Of a stretch of DNA of 64,000 nucleotides, positions 56,235 to 64,000 are shown one piece after another (position 1 is the first letter of the stretch; each line of letters begins with the position of its first letter). Under the pieces are notes generated by a model. The model made no database searches and was not told the DNA's origin. It saw only the letters and a program-made list of their open reading frames with translations. Both the position numbers and the translations under genes were made by a program. Source of the stretch: Diaporthe sp. PMI_573 (Eukaryota > Ascomycota > Sordariomycetes > Diaporthales > Diaporthaceae); NCBI GenBank assembly GCA_021399435.1, contig JAJTUP010000011.1:1178001-1242000 (forward strand), read 5' to 3'.

Positions 56235-56514
56235 TTTGATCCGTAATAATGGTTTTCGCGCACAAATTTGGAAGCGGAAATGCCCCGAGGAGATACTGAA
56301 CTTGGACGAAGCAGTATGCGAAGTCAGCGGTTGAAGGATCACGTAAGACGCGCAAAAGTGACAGGCGTGATGCAGGTGCAGATGCGGGGTAGAATTGGGG
56401 ACTGCATTTTCTCTGGTTGGTGGTGTCCCAGCCCAGGCCAAGCCCTTCAAGATCTTGTCTGATGGCCGAGGGGAACATGGCCTGCTGGAAATAGTTCTCA
56501 ACTTAAGCTGATGC

Positions 56515-58497
56515 TCACTGATTCTGGCCCGTGGCTTCTTTCTCGGTATTGTCCACCTTGGGTTCCCGCGTGGTCCTCATGACAACCTCCTTCTCGAAGA
56601 ATACCACGGCCAGTGCAACCACACTGAAGCCGAGACAGACATACCAGACCACTCTGAGAGCATCTAAGTAAACACCGACGACCTCATCGCGTATCACAGC
56701 GCTCAAGGAAGATATGTATGCTCCGGAGACGTGGGAGTAAGCATTTCCCGCGCCTAGCGTGCCACGTACAGTAGCATCAGAGATCCTATAGGACTCGACC
56801 GCAAATCTGCTGTTGAAGATCGCTGCTGGGATGGAGATTCCCCATATGGTCCCAAAAAGGCGTAGATACGCCCAAAGGGCGCTGGCCGCCACGGAGTCCT
56901 CGTCTTCCAGGGCCGCCTGTGCAGCAGGAAGGGTAGTACTGACTTCGCGAAGTTAGTGCGGTGCCAGATCCTGGAACAAGAGCGTTCGAAAGCTTCGCTT
57001 TGTCACGGAAGTAAGAGACTGGCCAAGGAAGATAGAAATCAGCGACTGACCAAGTATTCCGGTACCTGTACCCGCTATCATCTGGTATATGACTATCTTA
57101 GCCAACGACGACTGTTGGTTGAAGTCAATGTACAGCCCGCTTGCGAGAACAACCATGAAGAGTGCCACGAGATGGATGGGTTTGTAACGGCCTGTCTTGG
57201 AAAGAAAGATACCTCCTGCCACCGAGGCCGGTACATAAACGAGAATGGCCGGAAGTAATAAGACGCCTGCTCGTGCGGCAGACTTGATGAGCACGCCCTC
57301 GAAGTAGAGAACAACAAAATATGTCCTCCACGTGGAAAGAACACCCATGAAGAAGGTAAGAGCAAAGGCAATGGCTGCGGTCCGATTTTTCAATAGGCGA
57401 GGGGGAATTGTAGGGTGTTCGCAGAAGCTGCTTGCTTCGTATATGTGGAAGGCAGCTAAGCCTGCGAATCCAACCAGGAATGGAACGAGAATTCTCCACG
57501 ACGTCCATGGGTATCTCGTGTCAGCCCAAGTTAAAGCGATGAGGATGCTGACTAGGCTTCCGATGATGAGGAAGTTGCCTATCCAGTCTATGTCTTTGAA
57601 GCCTGGCGAGCAGAAACGGGCCTCGGGACATCGACATGGAGGAAGAGGAGCATCATGGTAAGGGCAAGTCCGCCGATAGGTAGATTAATCCACTTGTTAC
57701 AATATTAAGTCAGTACGAGGAAGTTGAAGTCGGCAGCCTGGACTTGAACCGTTGTATGATCTCTAGGACTAAACTGGCAAGGAGTGGAACTCACAAAAAC
57801 CCAACGCCAATTGGTCTCGGCCAAGACACCTCCGATTGGGGGCCCAAGAGCAAGCCCGAGCCCCAGGGTCCCGAACACGATCGCCATGTATTTCCCGCGC
57901 TCGCGTACGGAGGTGATGTCGGAAACAATGACATTTCCGAAGACGCTGATGCCCGCGCCACCAAACCCTTGCACGGCACGACCAGCTACAAATGGTGTAA
58001 GTCAAGAGACGACGATATAGGCGAGGTAAAGTCGTAGACAAACCGATGAGCATGGCAGTGGAAGTAGCACCTCCAGCTATACCGCTGCCCAGTATGAATA
58101 TGGAAGCGGCAAATATCGTGGGCCAGCGTCTGCCAAAGACGGCGGCGGACTCTCCGTACATCGGGATGAAGGCGGTGCTAGTCATCATCGTCAGTATTGT
58201 TCAGTCCCTTTTTACAGTCACAGTTTTGTGAGAGAGTGCCTAAGTGCGGACTTTGTGAGGAGGTATGCATTCACAATCCAAACCCAGTTGCCGCCCGCTC
58301 CCAAATCCGATGTTATCCTGGGTAGGGATGCAGTTGGAATGGCAGCTTCGAGAGCAATGAGAAATTGCCCAAGACAGAGAGGTGGGAATATTGCCTAGAA
58401 ACGCCAGCTACGATAAACGGACGCCGTGCCGCCCAACTCAGCCCTCTTCCTCGACACAGTGTGTGGTATCATCTGTTTCCTTACGCTGTTCAGCCAT
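56515..58497 (-). CDS. MFS multidrug efflux transporter (DHA2-like), frame apparently interrupted
   Basis: Plasma-membrane proton antiporter of the 14-helix drug:H+ antiporter type. Exon pieces in order: LGQFLIALEAAIPTASLPRI to VNAYLLT, then TAFIPMYGESAAVFGRRWPT (motif A region), GRAVQGFGGAGISVFG and WRWVFWINLPIGG (motif C region), and later helices to 56515. Introns at 57693-57794 and 57986-58043 are well supported, one near 58178-58244 less so. Two problems remain: a shift of frame near 57600 (after PRPVSARQ) and another near 56940-56990 (LLFQDLAPH then stop), with no good intron to explain them. It may be a recent pseudogene, or contain unusual introns. The N-terminal exon (M at about 58497) is uncertain. 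Confidence 0.68.
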
Positions 58498-59280
58498 TGT
58501 GGAAGGATGAGCTCTGGTGATAATGATTTGCGATGTCTGAAAGCAGTAAGCCCCCGAAGGCAAATTCATGTCTGTTTGTCTGTTTGTCTGTCTGTCTGTC
58601 TTTACGTTAGGAGATGACGGCCTGGGAGCAGGATTGGAGCCGCCCTTGTGCAAAGAGGTGAATATTTTGAGGGGTTGCCCTCAGGACAGGGACAAGTGCC
58701 GAGGTATGGCGAAGTCAGAGAGTCAAGCCAACAGCAAAGGAGCAATAACACACATCTGCGTGCCTGTGACGTTGCAGCACAACGGGTACGTGGTACAACT
58801 TTGCTTTGTGACGGGTCAAACGGCTCGGATATTGATATACATGCCAAAGTTCCAGCTCGAAGTACCCACCAGGCAGCTAGCCTAAACAGTCACAGCAAGC
58901 AGCTGTGCCGCAAAGTACCTAGATACACGGCACTTTCCAAATGTACAATGTACATCCATATCCGTGCCCTGTGATGATCCTGGCACCTCTTGATATATTC
59001 AGCCCCCACGGACTTCGGTGACCCAAGCCCTCCTGACCTCGGACCAACACTCACTGATGTGATGAAGCAAACCAGGCAACAATAATTGTATCTGTCGGCT
59101 GCCATTATCGCTGCGAGGACACTTCTCACATTATTCTCACCCTGCTGCACATTCACCCCGGGCACGGCATCCTTTACCTAGCTCCCAGTATATCAACATT
59201 TCTGAGCGGGAGATCGAGTGAGCAGCACAATCCGCACTGACTCTGATTTTGAGGCACTGAAGCCCGTTGCACTGGCGAAA
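58498..59280. other. divergent intergenic region of MFS and thioesterase genes
   Basis: Spacer between head-to-head genes, containing a TCTG microsatellite and no supported ORF. Both promoters should lie here. Confidence 0.45.
58569..58603 (+). repeat. TCTG/TTTG microsatellite
   Basis: Seven to eight imperfect tetranucleotide units of TCTG, with two TTTG variants, near the presumed MFS promoter. Confidence 0.8.
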
Positions 59281-60479
59281 ATGACCACAGCTCTTGAGGA
59301 GCAGATCAATCTGCAACGCATCAAGGGAACTGACAGTTACACCGCTTCCTGGCATGAAGACTGGACGGTTGGCCCAGGTACTTCCTCCAGAGGTCCCCGC
59401 TTTCCCCGTTTGAAGGTAAATGGCAGCTGACAATGATCTCGGCCGAACAGCTCTCCACGGAGGTGGCCTCGCCGCCATCATCCAGCTCACCGCCACGACA
59501 CACCTCCGAACGGATGCCCTTCGCTTTCGCAACCAGAAGCATCTGCTCAATTTGCATCTCGACTTCCTCTATCCATGCGAGAGATCTGGGAGCACCATCA
59601 CTGTGATTCCCTTGAAGATCGGCGCCGCCGTCAGTACTCTGCAGCTGCACCTCCTGTGAGCACATAACAGTTCTCTCTGGTTTTCGCTTGTGCCCACCTA
59701 CTAATTCATATTGCAGCCAGGAAGAAAAGATCAGAGTAGTCGCTCTGGCCACAACCACAAACTTTGACCAGCCCCTTGGTCCTTCGGTCCACAACGCCTG
59801 GACTGGACTTGCGCCCCCTCCTAAACCCAAGCCAGACTTTGACCGGGTCTTGGAAAACAAGCCTGACGATAACTGGGTTCCATGTCTTCTCAAAAGTGAA
59901 GTCATTCCAATGACAGGCCGGATCTTAGGTTTGTATCCGCGCGGTGGGTTCGTGGCTCCGGGAATTTGCGATTCCTGGCACAGCTTCCGGGGAGATGAGC
60001 GGATTGACGCGACATATGTGGCCTGGATGTCCGATTTTATCCCCTCGATGTCCGATACCCTGCTGCGGAACGGTGGGCTTTACGACGTACACGTGTTCCA
60101 ACAAAGTGCTGAGCAGTGGGCCCAAGAACACCCTGGTGTGACCTGCCAAACCACAAACACTCTCGCCGAGGTATGGACCTGGCCGACCCTAGCGCTTGCC
60201 AGGGCTGTGCTAACCACAGGAATGGTATAGGCTGTCAAGTCTGTCATCTTCAATAACACCTTGACGATTGACATCGAGTACAAGAGAGCTCTGCCAAAGG
60301 AAGGGCTGCGCTTTGTTCTCATGCGAACGGCAGCGAACGTGCTGTCTGGTGGTAGGATGCAGATCGAAATCTTCTTCTGCAACGAGGACATGGAACTAGT
60401 GGCCACAGCGCGGCAGTCCATTCTCGTCCTGGAAGCCTCGCGTAAATTCGACAAGAGGAGGAAACCTGCCAAGATTTGA
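59281..60479 (+). CDS. acyl-CoA thioesterase-like protein (TesB/hotdog fold)
   Basis: Predicted thioesterase of the acyl-CoA thioesterase II-like double-hotdog family, hydrolysing acyl-CoAs. Four exons keep phase: 59281-59377, 59451-59655, 59717-60170 and 60231-60479; 334 residues. TYTASWHEDWTVG followed by LHGGGLAAII matches the family's N-terminal hotdog start. HLDFLYPCERSGSTITV and LATTTNFDQP continue it. AWMSDFIPSM in the second half carries the Asp of the TesB-type active region. The start at MTTALEEQINLQ fits the family; the frame is open upstream to a GTG at 59218, without a better ATG. It faces the MFS gene across a shared promoter region. Confidence 0.82.
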
Positions 60480-61043
60480 CTTTGCATGTGGAAGGAGTTT
60501 ATGCTTTTCAAGACCGGTCGGAGCTACCTGCTGGCAATTGGACTTCCATTCGTATCATATACACAGAGCCCTGGCGACAGTCCTGTATTTAGCATACGAG
60601 TTTCCCTCGCGAGAGCCAGAGAAGGGAGCTGTCTCATGAAATGGGACAATTGAGTAATCCTGCTCCAGATGTTCTTTGGCTCTTTCCACGCTATCAAAAG
60701 AAGACCCGTTTGTCACTTTACGTTAGTCCATATGGGTACCTTTCGCTTCGGACTTGTCATGAATCAGCATGAAATAGGTTATTACGGATGCTGCTATCAT
60801 CTGAATGCGTCTAATCAGGTCTGGAGGCTAGTTTTCAGGTGTTATGAACACTTTGTCTGCAGTCTTACTAGATACTGTACCATGGCGACAACCCTACCAC
60901 TTCCATGATTGTACCATGTTCATAGAGTCTATAATAAAATCTGTTCTACAATACAATCTGTACTGTCAAACCCCATCGTGCCGACTCGCGCCCAGAAGAT
61001 CCACCTTTGTAAATATCAATCTCATACATATTGGAGTTTGCAA
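60480..61043. other. intergenic, convergent gene ends
   Basis: Spacer between the thioesterase gene and the SAT4-type fragment. No gene is seen. Confidence 0.45.
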
Positions 61044-61766
61044 TCAAACCACATCGTATGTTCCTCTGACATTCCGGCCTGGAGAGTGTGAAACATCAAA
61101 GGACTCCTGCAAGCGAATGAATCCCGGACCATCGACCTCAAGGCTGTCAGGTTTCGAATTCCCAGGTCCCGCTGAGATTTTGGCCGTGTGGTGAGACCTG
61201 GGATTGAGCTTTCCCATGGGCATGCCTGCCCCGTAGATGTATTTGCTGGATGATGAAGCGTCCTTTTTGTAGTAGCTGCTCAAAGCGGAATTGAGCCCCG
61301 ACTTATGGTAGAGTGCACGAAGTAGCGGCCGCGTCCCTGGAAGGCAAGAGCAAATGAAATAGGCACAGGCTTCGGCTTCGGTATAGATCATGGTGTATAC
61401 ACCCAAGTAAGTGAGATCGGAGTCGATGTTCGTATTGTAGAATTCAATGAAACGCATAATGGAAGTGACAATTCCACTTCAAACCAAGAGATTTATAATT
61501 AGTGCTTGTTGACAACAATGGACGAGTAAGAGTACAATCTGGGGTGTATCTTACAGTCCTCCAGCTAGGAATGTCAGGAACACACCCGCCTTTCGTGTCC
61601 GGCTCATATCCAGGTGCCAAAGTGCTGACAAGGGGAGAATCAAAATAGCCAGGTCAGTGAGGATGTTCGGTATGCTGATGTATCTGTAGGCAGCTATTAG
61701 GTTTGAGCAGTGGCCGTCGATGCTCTTGTCCCACTTGAAGGAAAATGGCTGGAAGATGGTGAACAT
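61044..61766 (-). pseudogene. SAT4/rhodopsin-like membrane protein, C-terminal fragment
   Basis: C-terminal half of a protein of the same family as the gene at 9675. PFSFKWDKSIDGHC and RYISIPNILTDLAILILPL are the signature loop and helix 6. An intron at 61477-61554 joins FLAGGLGIVTSIMRFIEF in phase, and TEAEACAYFICSCLPGTRPL is the last helix. The Ser/Lys-rich tail continues to 61044. The N-terminal four or five helices are absent: the frame runs into a 370-base AT-rich patch (about 61790-62160). Hydrophobic sequence LNPFLPVIILVGEVFGS on the far side (near 62230-62290) might be a displaced first helix. It is probably a gene broken by a small transposon remnant. Confidence 0.7.
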
Positions 61767-62310
61767 GACAATTATGCCCGTTCTTTTACAATAAATTTTA
61801 ATTTTAAAATATTTTCTACCCTACTCTTTTACATAAACAAATCAAATAGCAATAACTTTTTTCTTTAATTTCCCCATCTAATTGAAGCGCACTAAAATAA
61901 GTTTACCCACATGCCTACTCATATGGCGTACTAATAAAAGTATAATATAATAACAGATAATAACTAAACAACTAAAGGGCCCCTTCTTTTAGCATAAATA
62001 TTTCTACCTATACCCTAACCTAAATAGCCAAAAATTTAACCCTTCTTTATACCTATCTAAGTAAACAGCCTTTTGAGATATTATTACAGTATCTTAACAT
62101 AGTATATATAATGAGAATCACTCTGCAACTTATTACTAAAAAGGCGGTTTAAAATCTTTGGTCAGGTCCTACTATATTCGCTCCGGGGTGGCCTGGTGTG
62201 CAGCATGTCTTGGAAAGTTGATGGTAATAAATAGTAGAGAACGATAGAGCCAAATACCTCGCCAACCAGTATGATGACAGGAAGGAATGGGTTGAGTTCT
62301 TAATCCAAAC
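61767..62310. other. AT-rich patch between membrane-protein fragment and HET gene
   Basis: About 61790-62160 is much richer in A+T than its surroundings and has stops in all frames, like RIP-affected sequence. No family is recognised and no terminal repeats were found. Confidence 0.55.
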
Positions 62311-64000
62311 CTAACATATCAAAAAGTCTCGTTGCTCCCTTCTGCAAAGCCTCTTCAGAGTGCGTAGCTGAGCAAATTTTCCTTGCAAAGCCTGGCAGTC
62401 AGCCTTTGACTGCTCCATAAATGCCCAACAGGATTCCACTTCTGTCCAGGTTTTGAAAATTTCGGCTTCATTGGTTTGAACTTGGTCCATATCCCAAGAA
62501 TCTGGTTCATTCCTGATGCTGTTGCGCATTGACAAGCACGTTTCCGTCGACATAGACCTGCCTAGAGACTGTGCAACACCCACGGTTTCTGTAGGTGGGC
62601 CTGAGAGCCGGCCAACCAGATCAGAGAAAAGAATCTGGATTCTATATTCCAGAAAGGTGGCGGCCGAATCTTCGCAGTGGTCAGTCTTGGAATGGTTCCT
62701 CGTGGCGAAATATTTCCCGGCATCCGCTTTGATATCCGCCAGTTCCCGCAGCTTTTCTTGCCAAGGCACCTCGACCACAATTTCATGTATTTTGGACCAG
62801 AGTTGACAATCATCCCATCTTTCCAAATAAAGTGATACGGTCCTCAAAACTGGATCGAAATCGCCGTGGTGCAGGCCATCTCCAAATTCGGGTGTGTCCT
62901 TGACCTCCTGCCACCGACCATATTCCTCCAACACTTCTGGTGATAGCACGGCCGGTGCATCTTCCGGCCGTGACTGGCGTGGGGCTACCGAGCTGTCCAT
63001 TTGAGTGATCGATTCCCAGCGCCTAAGAAAGTGCAGATGTTGTAAATTGCATGAAACAAGCGGCATCCAGAGTCTATAGTCCTCAGCTGCATTTCCGGCA
63101 GAGGACTCCATATCCTCGAATACCGGTCCAGAAAGGCCGTTTGAGCTTGGAAGTTCAGTCGTATGATCACTTCTGCCAAAGAATACGGACGACATGTAAA
63201 TAATTTTGTTCCTGGCCAGTAGCACCGAGGACGGTGAAACAATTTTGTAGGTGCCGGGTACTCTTCCGGACGACTTCAGGTGTAGAAACGTGTCGCAACC
63301 GGGAACCTCGATGATCCAGTCATCATCTCTGGTAATTACCGCTTCGGTGTAGATACATATTTCCCACGGCATTGGTGATCCGGTGGCTGTGAGTACATAG
63401 ATGCTGCTTCTATAAGCCTTGACGTTGAGACTGAAAGCCGAATTTGACGGCGCGGAATCCATGGATGACAGGTGAACGACGGGTCTTGCTCTAATGAGCA
63501 GCGTGCCATGGTTTCCAAATACTTTATAAGTACTTAGTGCCGTCTCAAGTGGCTCGCAGCTTCTCGGTTGGACTCCGGTCAGGTGAAAGTATTTATAACG
63601 CTCTGATTCTTCCGTAGTGGCGAACATTCGGCACCATTCATCGAAAGTGGGAGGTTCCTGAATCTCGAAGAGGTGTACCTCGTGACGTTTTGGAGACAGT
63701 CTCCCAAATGGAACCCATGATGCCAGTCTGTGATGCCAGGCATGGTCATCATGGATCCCAAGGCTCGCCGCTTTATCTTCAATTGTGGCCGCAGACGCAG
63801 CGGCTTTGAGCAGCCCTGACTGGCCGTGTCGTATCAAGAAATAGGCGGCGAGACCAGTATATATCTCTGCCAAAGTCTTCGAGTAGTCAGCCACCAATCC
63901 TTCGAGGTTCGCGCCTTGCAGAAGTCCAAACAGGGCAAAGACCATGTCCCTTTCGTCTGACGATTCGCACGTCGAGGTTTTATCCAAGAGGTCGGAAAAC
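62311..64000 (-). CDS. HET-domain family protein, C-terminal part (runs off the right edge)
   Basis: Frame open from the window edge (64000) to the stop at 62311; more than 560 residues visible. It parallels the C-terminal two-thirds of the HET gene at 53448: DMVFALFGLLQGANLEGLVA matches DMVFALLGLVQGAHLEGLVA there, followed by ADYSK and AAYFLIRHGQ in both. The end CRREQRDFLIC matches YRRSEPRSFLIY. The HET domain proper lies outside the window. Middle parts differ clearly, so this is an old duplicate. No stop interrupts the visible part. Confidence 0.85.
   Translation of the reverse strand, partial: FSDLLDKTSTCESSDERDMVFALFGLLQGANLEGLVADYSKTLAEIYTGLAAYFLIRHGQSGLLKAAASAATIEDKAASLGIHDDHAWHHRLASWVPFGRLSPKRHEVHLFEIQEPPTFDEWCRMFATTEESERYKYFHLTGVQPRSCEPLETALSTYKVFGNHGTLLIRARPVVHLSSMDSAPSNSAFSLNVKAYRSSIYVLTATGSPMPWEICIYTEAVITRDDDWIIEVPGCDTFLHLKSSGRVPGTYKIVSPSSVLLARNKIIYMSSVFFGRSDHTTELPSSNGLSGPVFEDMESSAGNAAEDYRLWMPLVSCNLQHLHFLRRWESITQMDSSVAPRQSRPEDAPAVLSPEVLEEYGRWQEVKDTPEFGDGLHHGDFDPVLRTVSLYLERWDDCQLWSKIHEIVVEVPWQEKLRELADIKADAGKYFATRNHSKTDHCEDSAATFLEYRIQILFSDLVGRLSGPPTETVGVAQSLGRSMSTETCLSMRNSIRNEPDSWDMDQVQTNEAEIFKTWTEVESCWAFMEQSKADCQALQGKFAQLRTLKRLCRREQRDFLIC

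Overview
The window looks like nuclear DNA of a filamentous ascomycete (Pezizomycotina). Its genes carry short GT-AG introns of about 50-100 bases. It has fungus-specific families (HET-domain proteins, SAT4/rhodopsin-like membrane proteins, F-box proteins, salicylate-hydroxylase-like flavin monooxygenases). A central block of about 24 kb is AT-rich and full of transposons whose reading frames are broken almost only by TAG/TAA stops, as repeat-induced point mutation (RIP) would leave them. I saw no tRNA, rRNA or CRISPR array. All domain calls come from reading translations by eye, without database searches.

Left arm (1-12.8 kb). This holds a run of metabolic genes: the 3' part of an MFS monocarboxylate-type transporter, an MDR-family NADP reductase divergent from an extended SDR reductase, a secreted FAD oxidoreductase divergent from a FAD monooxygenase, a seven-helix SAT4-type membrane protein, and the 5' part of a cytochrome P450. 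Two oxidoreductase pairs share head-to-head promoters and a transporter is present, which fits a small catabolic or secondary-metabolite cluster. No synthase is visible. The P450 is cut off where the transposon block begins.

Central block (12.8-37 kb). A hAT transposase relic is joined directly to the P450 fragment. It is interrupted by a complete Gypsy-type LTR element (14369-20376, GCAAC target duplication). Next come a protein-kinase relic on the minus strand, an unrecognised plus-strand gene relic, a minisatellite, and a second Gypsy element in the opposite orientation (25083-32819). At the right end is a minus-strand relic with features of a DUF3435 tyrosine recombinase, the family of Starship captains, followed by C2H2 zinc fingers. 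A captain-like gene at one edge pointing into the block suggests a dead giant mobile element (Starship) later loaded with retrotransposons. Its ends could not be defined.

Right arm (37-64 kb). Genes are mostly intact: a Thr/Pro-rich mucin-like protein, a disordered conserved protein, an F-box protein, a secreted GH16-like protein with the ExDxxE motif, a single-pass membrane protein with a Thr/Ser stalk, a second FAD monooxygenase, a 928-residue HET-domain protein, a DHA2-like MFS transporter whose frame seems interrupted, and an acyl-CoA thioesterase-like protein. Broken genes here are an aminoglycoside-phosphotransferase-like fragment and a SAT4-type C-terminal fragment beside a small AT-rich patch. 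A second HET gene, a paralogue of the first, runs off the right edge.
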